Source: Acidobacteriota bacterium | GTDB taxonomy: Bacteria; Acidobacteriota; Vicinamibacteria; Vicinamibacterales; UBA8438 | Assembly: GCA_009838525.1 (NCBI GenBank) | Contig: VXRJ01000018.1 | Span: forward strand, 664,336 to 728,335 | Reading direction: 5' to 3' | DNA length: 64,000 bases | Shown: one piece after another, positions 45,862 through 54,735 of the stretch | How positions within the stretch are numbered: the first letter of the stretch is position 1 | Layout: every line of letters begins with the position of its first letter | Program-made: the position numbers and the translations under genes | The notes under the pieces: model-generated | Seen by the model: the letters and a program-made list of their open reading frames with translations, nothing else | The model's database searches: none | What the model was told of the DNA's origin: nothing

Positions 45862-47617
45862 CAGCGCGGTGAACAACGGCGGCGCTACGAACTCCGAGAG
45901 CAACGCAACCGTCTGGCGGCATCTCCCGCCGGGCGACCGCGCGGCGGCGAAGCATATCGAACGGGAACTAGGGATCCATGCGACGGTCGCCCGGCTCCTG
46001 GTACAACGGGGCCTCGCGGATCCAGCCGCAGCCGAACGCTTTCTCCATCCCGGCCTGGATCAGCTCCACGACCCGTCGCGGCTGAACGATCTCGACCGAG
46101 CCGTAGATCGGCTGCAGCAGGCAATAGAACGGCGCGAACCGATCGCGATTCACGGTGACTACGACGCCGACGGCGTGAGCGCCACCGTCATGCTGCGTCG
46201 CGTGCTGGAACTGTTGGGTGCCGACGTCACCCACTTCATACCGGAACGGCTGACCGACGGCTATGGGCTCCAGCCAGACACGATTGACCGGCTGAAGGCC
46301 GGCGGCCGGTGCGTCATTGTGACAGTCGACTGTGGCATCCGCAGCGACGCGGCGGCGGAGCGGGCGCGCGCGCTCGGCGTTGACCTGATCGTCACCGATC
46401 ACCACGAGCCGGGACCAACATTGCCCCCTGCGCTTGCCGTCGTGAATCCCCGGCGGGCGGACAGCGTCTATCCCGACCGGAACCTGGCTGGCGCCGGCGT
46501 CGCCTTCAAGGTAGCGCAGGCGCTCTGCCAGCGGACGGACCGTGCTGCGTGGTTGCCAGCGTTGAGCAAACTGGCGGCAATCGGCACGCTGGCCGATGCC
46601 GTGCCGCTCCTGGGTGAGAATCGGATCATCGCCAGAATAGGCTTGGAGCAACTCTCGCAAGGACCGAATTCGGTTGGGCTGCAGGCGCTTCTCGAAACGT
46701 GCGGACTGGCCGGGGAGGCAATTGACAGCGACGCGGTTGCTTTCCGAATCGCGCCCCGCATCAACGCGGCCGGCCGTATGCAGTCGCCCGAGCTGGCGAC
46801 CCGCCTGCTGCTGGCGACGGGCGACGCGGCGTCCACCGATGCCAGGCAGCTGGCCGAGACCCTGGACAACGAGAATACGCGGCGCCGCGCCGAGGAAACG
46901 GCTATTGCTGCGGAAGCGCGACGGACGGTGGAGAACGACCCGCAACTATCGGCCGAACGCCTGCTCGTGGTCTGGGGCGAGGAATGGCATCGCGGCGTCA
47001 TAGGAATCGTGGCCTCGAAGCTGGTGGAGACGTTCGGACGGCCGGCGATCGTACTGTCCGTCGACGGTGCGGTGGCTCACGGCTCGGGGCGCAGCGTTCC
47101 CGGCTTCAATCTGCTCGGGGCACTCGAGAGCTGCGCCGATCTCTTCACGCGCTTCGGAGGGCACCGCCAGGCGGCCGGTATGGAGATCCGGTCCGAGCGG
47201 CTGCTCACGCTGCGTCGACGTCTTGCCGCCTACGCCGCGGAACGGATCGATCCGGAAGCGCTCGGCCCGCAGCTGACGGTCGACGCGCCGCTGCCGCTCG
47301 ACGCGATCAACAGCGCGTTCATTCACGGCCTGACCGCCATGGAACCGTTCGGTCAGGGAAATCCGCGGCCGGTTTTCTGCGCCGAGCGAGTCGATGTGGT
47401 CGAGGGACCGCGCCCGTTGAAAGAACGCCACCTGCAGATGACGGTCCGCCAGGGCGCGGCGCGCTTCCGGGCCGTTGCCTGGCGGGCGGCCGAGCGGATC
47501 GATCGATACACCGATCGGGGTGACGGAATCAATCTCGCCTTCTCGTTGAGCGAGAACCGTTTCCGGGGAAGCGTCTACACCGAACTGACCGTTGCTGATG
47601 CGATGCCCGCCCGATAG
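45821..47617 (+). CDS. recJ: single-stranded-DNA-specific exonuclease RecJ
   Basis: 5'-3' ssDNA exonuclease in recombination and mismatch repair. 598 residues from ATG 45821, which overlaps dnaE by 41 nt; a GTG at 45869, just after the dnaE stop, would give 582 residues and is equally possible. DHH motifs: HGDYDADGVSATVML (about 107-121), VDCGIRSDAAA, VTDHHEPG. The central PRINAAGRM (motif IV) and DHHA1 GHRQAAGMEI are present, followed by the C-terminal OB-fold (MEPFGQGNPRPVF). Adjacent to dnaE, as part of a replication-repair neighbourhood. Confidence 0.95.
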   Translation: MSKLSAAKGPSPGSSAVNNGGATNSESNATVWRHLPPGDRAAAKHIERELGIHATVARLLVQRGLADPAAAERFLHPGLDQLHDPSRLNDLDRAVDRLQQAIERREPIAIHGDYDADGVSATVMLRRVLELLGADVTHFIPERLTDGYGLQPDTIDRLKAGGRCVIVTVDCGIRSDAAAERARALGVDLIVTDHHEPGPTLPPALAVVNPRRADSVYPDRNLAGAGVAFKVAQALCQRTDRAAWLPALSKLAAIGTLADAVPLLGENRIIARIGLEQLSQGPNSVGLQALLETCGLAGEAIDSDAVAFRIAPRINAAGRMQSPELATRLLLATGDAASTDARQLAETLDNENTRRRAEETAIAAEARRTVENDPQLSAERLLVVWGEEWHRGVIGIVASKLVETFGRPAIVLSVDGAVAHGSGRSVPGFNLLGALESCADLFTRFGGHRQAAGMEIRSERLLTLRRRLAAYAAERIDPEALGPQLTVDAPLPLDAINSAFIHGLTAMEPFGQGNPRPVFCAERVDVVEGPRPLKERHLQMTVRQGAARFRAVAWRAAERIDRYTDRGDGINLAFSLSENRFRGSVYTELTVADAMPAR

Positions 47618-47644
47618 AGTGAGTACGGGAACCGACCAACTGAC

Positions 47645-49747
47645 ATGTGGCAACGACCTCTGCGGCTTGCGCTGGCCCTTTCGGTCGTGGCGTTCGGCGT
47701 CGTTGTCGGGCTGGGGGTGCGCGACCGCAGGGCGCCGGAGGCGACCGTTGCCCTGGATGGCGCCGATCCGGACGCCATCCTCCAGAGTCGCGGTGCTCGG
47801 ATCACGCTTGGCGACGGGACGGTCATCAAGGCGGATCAGCAGTTCGCGTATGCGGACGGCCGGTCGCGTCTGGTGGCAGTCGACGTGGCGGTGCCCGAGA
47901 ACGACGAACGGATCGGCCTGCGGATCCGGGGAGGCGAGGCAACCGGCAGCCAGGACGAGGGGGAATGGACGCTATCGGGCGATGTCGCGATCGAGACTGA
48001 CGACGGCATGACCGGGCTTACGGACGAAGCCTCCTACGCCGATGGTGACGGGATTGTCAGAATGCTGGCGCCGGCCCGCTTCGAACAGGGCTGGATGACA
48101 TTGACGGGCGGGACGTCACGCTACGACCGTCGCCGCGGCCTGCTCCATCTCGATCGGCAGGCGCGCGTGCGCCTGCGAACCGGCAACGACGATACGGCAG
48201 GAGAGACCCGGATCGAAGCGGATCGCGCCCTGGTTGCCCGAGCGGACGGTTACATGCGTTTCGAGGGAAACGTCGTGATCGACGCGGGTGACCGGCAGAT
48301 GGCGGCAAACGAGGCAATTGTCAATTTCGACCCCGACGCGTCTCGCCTGGAAGGCGTCGAGCTGACTGGTGGTGCGCGCCTAGAGGGGAGTGACAGTGCG
48401 CCAGGCGGCCTTCGCGCGCTGTCCGCCGAGGTGATTACCGTGACGTACGTCGACGGCGGGCTCGATCGTGCCGCGGTCGCCGGCGGTGGACACGTAGAGC
48501 TGCACAGCGATGCCGACCGTGACGGTGCAACGATTGCCGCCCAGACGTTGGACCTTCGGTTTGCCGGAGGCTCTGACTCCGACGGCTTCGATCAACTGCG
48601 TGCCCGCGACGGCGTCACGCTCAACCTTCCTGCCATCGATGGTCCCGCCCGGCAAATCGGGGCGGATCGGCTCGACTTGGAACTGGGCGAGTCCGTCGAC
48701 CGGACTACGGAAGTGCGGCTCGACGGCGCTGTCGAGTTCCGTGAACCGGAGCCTACGGAATCGGGGGCCTCGTCCGGCGAACGGATCATACGAGCGGAAC
48801 GGCTTGTAGCGGCGCTGCAAGACAACATTACGCGCCTCGGCGACGCCCGCTTCAGCGGCGCGGTAACGCTGGAGACGGGCGCAGTTCGCGGCGTGGCGGA
48901 CGTCGCGACGTACGCGCCGGACGAGGCGACTTTCATTCTCCTGACCGACGAGGCGGGCAATCCGCCACGCGTTGAAGATCGCTGGGGGTCGATACAGGGC
49001 GCAACGGTAACTGTCCGTCTTGACGGCCCTGACATTGAGGCGGTCGAAACGGTTCGCGGAATCCTGCAGCTGGACAACGATGCCGACGGGTTGACGACGC
49101 CTGGCCTGTTCGACGAGGGACCGCCGATCTACGCAACGGGGGAGAGGTTCGTTTACGACGCTGGAGAGTCGAGTGCAACGTACGCAGGACAGGCGCGACT
49201 CTGGCAGGGAGAAACGGAGATCCGCGCCGAGACGATCTCTATTCAGGAACTGACGGGCAACCTGGAGGCGCGGGAAAGCGTTACGACGCGCACCACGATG
49301 GTGAGGCACGATCACGAAACCGGCGAGGCCGCACCGACGACCGCCAATTCTCGCGGGGCCGCGTTCGAATACGACAACGAAGCACGGCAGATCAGTTACC
49401 TGGGTGAGGCGAGGCTCGACAGCGACGGCACCGACCTGGCAGGGAAGACGATTACTCTCCAACTGGCCGACGATGCCAGGACCCTGGAGCAGATTGAGGC
49501 CAGCGACGAGGTGCGGCTGCTGCTTGATGGCCGACGCGCCGCCGGCGAGACACTCTCGTACGACGACGCCGACGGGCGTTACGACATGACGGGCACGCCA
49601 GTTCGAGTGGTCGAGGAACTAGGTGGCGGATGTCGTGAAACAACCGGCCGTGCCGTCACGTTCTACGTCGCCGGCGACTCGGTCACCGTGGACGGAAGGG
49701 CTGAGGCCCGTACGGCATCCTCCACCGGTCCCTGTCAGGAATTTTGA
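47645..49747 (+). CDS. LPS export protein: LptC and LptA/OstA-like domains in one chain
   Basis: 700 residues. A membrane anchor at 7-25 (LALALSVVAFGVVVGLGV) is followed by an LptC-like region (about 40-190: ILQSRGARITLGDGTVIKAD; DGMTGLTDEASYADGDG), then several OstA/LptA-like repeats marked by Y/FxGNV and G-rA strands (ARADGYMRFEGNVVIDAGD about 197-215; ISYLGEARLDSDGTDLAGKT about 580-600; YDMTGTPVRVVEE near 640). The position directly before lptB and rpoN is where separate lptC and lptA genes stand in most diderms, and no other lptA is present here, so the single protein probably serves as anchor plus periplasmic bridge. Domain boundaries are by eye. Confidence 0.8.
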   Translation: MWQRPLRLALALSVVAFGVVVGLGVRDRRAPEATVALDGADPDAILQSRGARITLGDGTVIKADQQFAYADGRSRLVAVDVAVPENDERIGLRIRGGEATGSQDEGEWTLSGDVAIETDDGMTGLTDEASYADGDGIVRMLAPARFEQGWMTLTGGTSRYDRRRGLLHLDRQARVRLRTGNDDTAGETRIEADRALVARADGYMRFEGNVVIDAGDRQMAANEAIVNFDPDASRLEGVELTGGARLEGSDSAPGGLRALSAEVITVTYVDGGLDRAAVAGGGHVELHSDADRDGATIAAQTLDLRFAGGSDSDGFDQLRARDGVTLNLPAIDGPARQIGADRLDLELGESVDRTTEVRLDGAVEFREPEPTESGASSGERIIRAERLVAALQDNITRLGDARFSGAVTLETGAVRGVADVATYAPDEATFILLTDEAGNPPRVEDRWGSIQGATVTVRLDGPDIEAVETVRGILQLDNDADGLTTPGLFDEGPPIYATGERFVYDAGESSATYAGQARLWQGETEIRAETISIQELTGNLEARESVTTRTTMVRHDHETGEAAPTTANSRGAAFEYDNEARQISYLGEARLDSDGTDLAGKTITLQLADDARTLEQIEASDEVRLLLDGRRAAGETLSYDDADGRYDMTGTPVRVVEELGGGCRETTGRAVTFYVAGDSVTVDGRAEARTASSTGPCQEF

Positions 49748-49765
49748 TCGGACGTCCGTCCGTCC

Positions 49766-50491
49766 ATGGCTTCCCTCAAGACTTCAGACCTCACCAAGTC
49801 GTACGGCCGGCGCACCGTCGTCAGCGGCGTCAGCCTTGAGGTCCGTCCGGGCGAGGTGGTCGGCCTGCTCGGCCCGAACGGTGCGGGCAAGACAACTACC
49901 TTCTACATGGTCGTTGGCCTGACTCCGCCCGACTCGGGACGAGTGTTGCTTGACGACGAAGACATCACCGGCCACCCGATGTACGTCCGTGCGAAGCGGG
50001 GTATTGGGTATCTCCCGCAGGAGCCCTCCGTGTTCCGCGGCCTGACCGTCAGGCAGAACATCCTCGCGATCCTCGAAACGCTCAAGCTACCGCGTGCTGA
50101 ACGCCGACGCCGGGCCGACGATCTGCTCGCCGAACTGCATCTCAAGCCGCTCGCCGACGCCCGGGCGCACTCGCTTTCCGGAGGAGAGCGCCGACGGGTA
50201 GAGATCACCCGGGCACTGGTGATGTCGCCCTCGTTCATTCTGCTCGACGAACCCTTCGCCGGCATCGATCCGATCGCTGTGGCAGATATTCAGGGGATCA
50301 TCTTCCACCTCAAGGAGCGGGGAATCGGCGTACTGATGACCGACCACAACGTCCGCGAGACGCTCAAGATCACCGACCGGGCGTACATCATCCATGACGG
50401 TCACGTGTTCAAGAATGGGACGCCGGACGAACTGGCGGGCGATGAAGCGGTCAAGCGTATCTTCCTTGGTGCCGACTTCCGACTCGACTGA
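49766..50491 (+). CDS. lptB: LPS export ABC transporter ATP-binding protein
   Basis: Energises extraction of LPS from the inner membrane with LptF/G. 241 residues. Walker [10 protein letters not shown] at 36-44, Q-loop [18 protein letters not shown], signature [11 protein letters not shown] near 142-152, Walker [17 protein letters not shown]-loop [11 protein letters not shown]. The QEPSVFR and GIDP forms are specific to LptB among ABC ATPases. Lies 18 bp after the LptC/A fusion and upstream of rpoN, the standard order. lptF/lptG are not in the window. Confidence 0.96.
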   Translation: MASLKTSDLTKSYGRRTVVSGVSLEVRPGEVVGLLGPNGAGKTTTFYMVVGLTPPDSGRVLLDDEDITGHPMYVRAKRGIGYLPQEPSVFRGLTVRQNILAILETLKLPRAERRRRADDLLAELHLKPLADARAHSLSGGERRRVEITRALVMSPSFILLDEPFAGIDPIAVADIQGIIFHLKERGIGVLMTDHNVRETLKITDRAYIIHDGHVFKNGTPDELAGDEAVKRIFLGADFRLD

Positions 50492-50593
50492 GCACCCGTT
50501 GAGAGCCGCCGTCGGTCGGCGCTGAGAGCGCACCGTTTGGACTAAGATCGAAGGAAGCGTGCCGCGCCCGGCGGCGGCTGCATCAGGCGCTCG

Positions 50594-52153
50594 ATGGCCA
50601 TTCAGCAACGACTTCAGACGCAGCTTTCGCAAAAGCTCGTCCTGACACCGTCACTGCAGCAGGCGATAAAGCTGCTTCCGATGTCGACGCTCGAGTTGGC
50701 CGACCTCCTGAACCAGGAAGTGGTCGAGAACCCACTGCTCGAGGAGGTGCCGGAAGAGGAAACAGCATCGTCAGAAACCGCTGACACACCTGCGGCGCCC
50801 GAAACAGACGACGCCGCCTATCCGGAGGCGGCAGAGAGCCCGGCACTCGACGCGGCCCCGGACGGGACCGACGCCGGCGCGCCCGAACCGGCGGAGGCGC
50901 CGGCTACACCGGACAACTCGGCGGAGGCGCCCGAGGGAACGACGCAGCAGGAGGAATCCACCTGGGACGACGCCGATTACGAGTATTTCTTCGGCGACTA
51001 TCTGGACGACGGCTACCGGCCGCGGAACGCCACGGAGACTCCGGAACTGCCGCCGATCGAGAACACTCTCGCGACCGCCGGCTCTCTGTCAGACCATCTT
51101 CGCTGGCAGCTGCTGATGCAAACCGATGACGATCAACTGCGGGAAATCGGTCTGGCTATCATCGGTAACCTCAATGAAGATGGCTACCTCGTCGCGTCGA
51201 TCGAGGAACTGGCAGCGATGGGCAACTGGTCGCACGACGACGTCGAGGCGGCGCTCGCGCTGGTGCAGACCCTCGACCCGGCCGGTGTCGCGGCGCGCGA
51301 TCTGCAGGAGTGTCTTCTCCTTCAGATCGACCGGCTCGACCTGACCGGCACCCCGAGCGAGACGATCGTCCGCGAACACCTCGGGTTGCTCCAGAATCAT
51401 CAGTTGCCGGACCTGGCGAGACGGCTCGGTCTGACCCTGGCGGGGCTGCGTGAACACGTCGAGGTGCTGCAACGGCTGGATCCGAAGCCTGGCGCCAGTC
51501 TGAATCCGGTTCGATCGCAATACGTGATCCCGGATGTCTCCGTGGTCAAGGTGGACGACGAATTCGTCGCCATGCTGAACGAGGACGGCATGCCGCAACT
51601 GCGAATCAGCCCGGTCTACCGGCGCATGATGAACAAGAAGAGCGAGAACTCCGAGGAAACGCGAGCGTACGTCCGGGAGAAGTTCAGGTCGGCAATCTGG
51701 TTGATACGGTCCATCGATCAGCGGCAGAAGACTATTCAGCGCGTCGCGACCAGCATCATCCGGTTCCAGCGCAGTTTCTTCGAGCATGGAGTGGAGTGCC
51801 TCCGGCCGATGGTGTTGCGTGATGTGGCGGATGACATCGGGATGCATGAGTCGACGGTTAGCCGCGTGGTCACGAACAAGTACATGCACACCCCGCAGGG
51901 TGTGTTCGAGATGAAGTACTTCTTCAGTTCAGGTGTACATACCGTGTTCGGCGAGAACGTCTCGTCCGTGGCCATCAAGCGGCGAATCCGCAAGATGATC
52001 CAGGAGGAAGATCCGCGCAAACCACTCAGCGATTCCCGTATCGTGCAGCGTCTGGAGGAGAACGAAGGACTGAAGCTGGCTCGGCGCACGATCGCCAAGT
52101 ACCGCGAGGAGATGAAGATCCCGACGTCCAGCCGCCGACGTACCCACTACTGA
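50594..52153 (+). CDS. rpoN: RNA polymerase sigma-54 factor
   Basis: Directs transcription from -24/-12 promoters with enhancer-binding activators. 519 residues. Region I (1-50, RLQTQLSQKLVLTPSLQQAI ... LLPMSTLEL) is canonical. Region II is an unusually long acidic, Pro/Ala/Glu-rich linker (about 52-130). The core-binding domain, the DNA-binding HTH (DVADDIGMHESTVSRVVTNK) and the RpoN box ARRTIAKYRE (496-505) follow. Follows lptB as in many proteobacteria. The NtrY-like kinase 11 kb upstream is of the kind often linked to sigma-54, but a connection here is speculative. Confidence 0.97.
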   Translation: MAIQQRLQTQLSQKLVLTPSLQQAIKLLPMSTLELADLLNQEVVENPLLEEVPEEETASSETADTPAAPETDDAAYPEAAESPALDAAPDGTDAGAPEPAEAPATPDNSAEAPEGTTQQEESTWDDADYEYFFGDYLDDGYRPRNATETPELPPIENTLATAGSLSDHLRWQLLMQTDDDQLREIGLAIIGNLNEDGYLVASIEELAAMGNWSHDDVEAALALVQTLDPAGVAARDLQECLLLQIDRLDLTGTPSETIVREHLGLLQNHQLPDLARRLGLTLAGLREHVEVLQRLDPKPGASLNPVRSQYVIPDVSVVKVDDEFVAMLNEDGMPQLRISPVYRRMMNKKSENSEETRAYVREKFRSAIWLIRSIDQRQKTIQRVATSIIRFQRSFFEHGVECLRPMVLRDVADDIGMHESTVSRVVTNKYMHTPQGVFEMKYFFSSGVHTVFGENVSSVAIKRRIRKMIQEEDPRKPLSDSRIVQRLEENEGLKLARRTIAKYREEMKIPTSSRRRTHY

Positions 52154-52157
52154 CGTG

Positions 52158-52544
52158 ATGAGCAGAACGAGAGACCCGGCAGGTGAGCCTCCCCGTCGGG
52201 TTGAGAAGCCCTGGGGCCACGAGTTGATCTGGGCGCGAACCGACCGTTATGTCGGGAAGGTAATCCACGTCCGCGCAGGCCATGCCCTCAGCCTGCAGTA
52301 CCACGAGAGGAAGGAAGAAACCATCCTTCTTTGGCGGGGACGCCTGCACTTCGAGCTCGGGACGGGTGACAACGGCCAAACATGGGAGATGCAGCCAGGC
52401 GAGTGCGTGCACATCACGCCTGGCGTGGTTCACAGGATGACCGCCATGGAAGATAGCGACCTCTTTGAGGTCTCGACTCCCGAACTGGACGATGTCGTTC
52501 GACTCGATGATCGCTACGGCCGCACCGGAACGTCCGATCCCTAG
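52158..52544 (+). CDS. cupin protein, mannose-6-phosphate isomerase type II-like
   Basis: 128-residue single cupin resembling the C-terminal isomerase domain of ManC/GMP-PMI: KPWGHELIWARTDRYVGKVI, then AGHALSLQYHERKEETILLW with the cupin metal ligands His, His, Glu, and PGECVHITPGVVHRMTA with the final His. It lacks the guanylyltransferase domain. Possible roles are sugar-phosphate isomerisation or epimerisation; not decided by sequence. ATG 52158 is preceded by an in-frame GTG (52155), 1 bp after the rpoN stop, so it likely shares the rpoN transcript. Convergent with ssb. Confidence 0.8.
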   Translation: MSRTRDPAGEPPRRVEKPWGHELIWARTDRYVGKVIHVRAGHALSLQYHERKEETILLWRGRLHFELGTGDNGQTWEMQPGECVHITPGVVHRMTAMEDSDLFEVSTPELDDVVRLDDRYGRTGTSDP

Positions 52545-52547
52545 CAG

Positions 52548-52997
52548 CTAGAACGGGATGTCGTCGTCCGCGAGATTGACGTTACCGCCACTGCCGCCGA
52601 CACTGGCCGCGTCAGCAGCCGCCGCGGGCGCCTGATCGTCGTAACGATCCTGGCGACCCTCACCGTCCCGCCGCGAGCCGAGCAGCACGACGTCGTCCGC
52701 CCGCACGTCGAGCGAGTACCGAGCCTTGCCGTCGCGGTCCTCGTAGTCCCGCACGCGCAGCCGTCCGTCGACGAAGACGCGTTGCCCCTTCGTCAGGTAG
52801 TCCTTGATCCGTTCGCCGCGCTTGCCCCAGAAATCCACACGAAACCACTGGGTGTGCTCCTCCCGCTCACCCCGGTTGTTCCGCACCTCGGTCGTAGCGA
52901 CGCTGAAGGTGACGACCGCGTCGCCGCCTGGCGTGTACCGCTGCTCGGCGTCCCGACCGAGATTACCGACAATACTGACCTTGCAAAGACTTGCCAT
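52548..52997 (-). CDS. ssb: single-stranded DNA-binding protein
   Basis: OB-fold protein coating ssDNA in replication and repair. 149 residues. N-terminal MASLCKVSIVGNLGRDAEQR and WFRVDFWGKRGERIKDYLTKGQRVFVDGRL are canonical. The flexible Gly/Ala/Asp tail ends in DDDIPF, the acidic tip that binds RecJ, RecG, RecN-type partners and the clamp loader. Its stop is 3 bp from the cupin stop. No rpsF or rpsR neighbour, so it appears to be a stand-alone gene, possibly a second ssb. Confidence 0.95.
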   Translation of the reverse strand: MASLCKVSIVGNLGRDAEQRYTPGGDAVVTFSVATTEVRNNRGEREEHTQWFRVDFWGKRGERIKDYLTKGQRVFVDGRLRVRDYEDRDGKARYSLDVRADDVVLLGSRRDGEGRQDRYDDQAPAAAADAASVGGSGGNVNLADDDIPF

Positions 52998-53083
52998 GAT
53001 GTGTTGTACCCCCCGCGCGCCCGCGCTCGAAGCTGGTTCGTGTGTGTGGTGCCTGTCTCTTCCTCTTATGTGAAGTCGACCGG

Positions 53084-54001
53084 CTACGGCTGGGGTTGAC
53101 CAAGCCGATCGAGCGCCTGTTGTGCCATCGCCGCCATGTAGTGCTCGGGGTAGTTGACGACAACCAGTTCGAACGCCTGGCGCGCGCGATCCGGATCGTC
53201 GAGCCGTTCGAGCGCGAGGCCCCGCTTATAGGACGCATCCGGAACAACGTCGCCGTCGGGGTAGTTCAGCAACACCTGTTCGAAGGCGTCGACCGCTTCT
53301 TCAAAGCGACTTTCCGCAAAGTACGTTTGGCCGATGTAGAAGGCTGCGTCGTCGGCGAAGTCGGACTGCGGCACGGTCTCTATGTACGCCTCGAAGCCCT
53401 GCACCGCGAGCGCCCACTGTCCGTTGGTGTAGTCCGCCCACGCAGTGTCGTACAACCGCTGCGGCGACATGGCGACGCCCGGTGAGACCGCGGCGACCGG
53501 CGGTGGCTGAGCGTCGGTCTCAGCGGAGTCGGCATTGGGATCGGCGCCCGCGACCGGCTGGGGTGCGTTCGCCCCCGCAGTGGGCGCAATTGGCAACCCG
53601 GTCTCCGGATCGACCGACAGTATTGTCGTGGGCATCGGCATCGGCGGAATCGCTTCTCGCAGCGCTTCGATCTCCTGCGACAGCGACGAGATCCGAACAT
53701 TCGACTCATCCACCTTCTCGCGGACGACGCGGATGACGGTCGCAATGTTCTCGGCCGTCAGTTGCTGATCCGCGAACGCGCGACGCATGGCGTCACCGAT
53801 CGCTTCCTGGCCCGCCACGAGCTCGTCCATACGGGTGTCGAGCGCGTTCATCATCAGATGGAGGCGAAGCGCATGCTCCTGCAGCATCCGGATGTCGGCC
53901 ATTAACTGCTCGTGCTCCCGGTCAGCTGCGGTGGCTGTCGCCGGGAAAGCCAGGATTACCGTAAGCATCACGCCGGCAACTGCGGTGAATGGGACTCTCA
54001 T
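53084..54001 (-). CDS. cpoB: Tol-Pal system protein CpoB (YbgF)
   Basis: Periplasmic coordinator of PBP1B and Tol during constriction. 305 residues from ATG 54001, fixed by GGAGG 6 nt upstream; an earlier in-frame ATG (54028) has no such site. Signal peptide 1-26 (ending ATATAA). A coiled-coil segment follows (about 30-110, REHEQLMADIRMLQEHALRL; NVRISSLSQEIEALREA), then a Pro/Ala linker and C-terminal TPRs (LYDTAWADYTNGQWALAVQG; DDAAFYIGQTYFAESRFEEA). Last gene of the tolQRA-tolB-pal cluster, the normal place for cpoB. Confidence 0.92.
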   Translation of the reverse strand: MRVPFTAVAGVMLTVILAFPATATAADREHEQLMADIRMLQEHALRLHLMMNALDTRMDELVAGQEAIGDAMRRAFADQQLTAENIATVIRVVREKVDESNVRISSLSQEIEALREAIPPMPMPTTILSVDPETGLPIAPTAGANAPQPVAGADPNADSAETDAQPPPVAAVSPGVAMSPQRLYDTAWADYTNGQWALAVQGFEAYIETVPQSDFADDAAFYIGQTYFAESRFEEAVDAFEQVLLNYPDGDVVPDASYKRGLALERLDDPDRARQAFELVVVNYPEHYMAAMAQQALDRLGQPQP

Positions 54002-54113
54002 CACAATCCTCCGGAGGGGGTGTTTCAACTACTGTACTCTGGCCGACAACCGAACGCCAGAGCCCGCACGAGGGCGCTACCGGCAATCGGAATCGGCACG
54101 CGCGGCGCGCGGT

Positions 54114-54710
54114 TCACCGGGCCGTAACGACGAAGTGTGCGCGTCGGTTCGACGCCCAGGCCGCCTCGTGTTCCCCCGGCGTAAACGGGAATTCCTCGCC
54201 GTAGCTGATCGTCCGGATACGGTTCGCGTCGATCCCGAGATCCACCAGGTGGTTGCGGACGGCGAGGGCGCGCCGCTCGCCCAAAGCGAGATTGTACTCC
54301 GGCGTGCCGCGCGAGTCACAATGCCCCTCGATGGTGATCGACCAACTGGAGTACGACTCGAGCGTCGTCATGTTGGACCGGATCGCTTCCAGGGCATCCG
54401 CGTCCAACTCGATGCTGTCGTAGCCGAAGAAGACCGGCTCCAGCGGTGACGCGCGATTGATCTCCTCGAGCGTCCGCGACGAGAACTCGTCATCCGACAG
54501 TCGGGGAGGCGCATCGGGGGAAGGTGCCGCGGAAGGCGCTGGCGCCGGAACGGGTCGCGGTGACGCCGGGTCCGCCTCCGCCACCGATGGCGCCGGTGGA
54601 GCCGAAGGTGCAACCTGGGGAGGCGTTCGGACGCAGGAGGCGGCGAAGACAACAATCGCCGCCACCATCAGGAAACGGTACGCCGTCCACTTGCGACTCT
54701 GCATAGTCAT
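54114..54710 (-). CDS. pal: peptidoglycan-associated lipoprotein Pal
   Basis: Outer-membrane lipoprotein tethering to peptidoglycan. 198 residues from ATG 54710 (AGGAGG 11 nt upstream). Signal FLMVAAIVVFAASC ends in a lipobox-like AASC. A Pro/Ala linker (about 30-75) leads to the OmpA-like domain: VFFGYDSIELDADALEAI, TIEGHCDSRGTPEYNLALGE with the peptidoglycan-binding Asp/Arg, RRALAVRNHLVDLGID and the end RAHFVVTAR. Lies 25 bp after tolB on the minus strand. An open frame extending to 54830 overlaps tolB and is not supported. Confidence 0.94.
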   Translation of the reverse strand: MTMQSRKWTAYRFLMVAAIVVFAASCVRTPPQVAPSAPPAPSVAEADPASPRPVPAPAPSAAPSPDAPPRLSDDEFSSRTLEEINRASPLEPVFFGYDSIELDADALEAIRSNMTTLESYSSWSITIEGHCDSRGTPEYNLALGERRALAVRNHLVDLGIDANRIRTISYGEEFPFTPGEHEAAWASNRRAHFVVTAR

Positions 54711-54735
54711 CAGTTCTTCGTCCTCCTTGCCGAGG

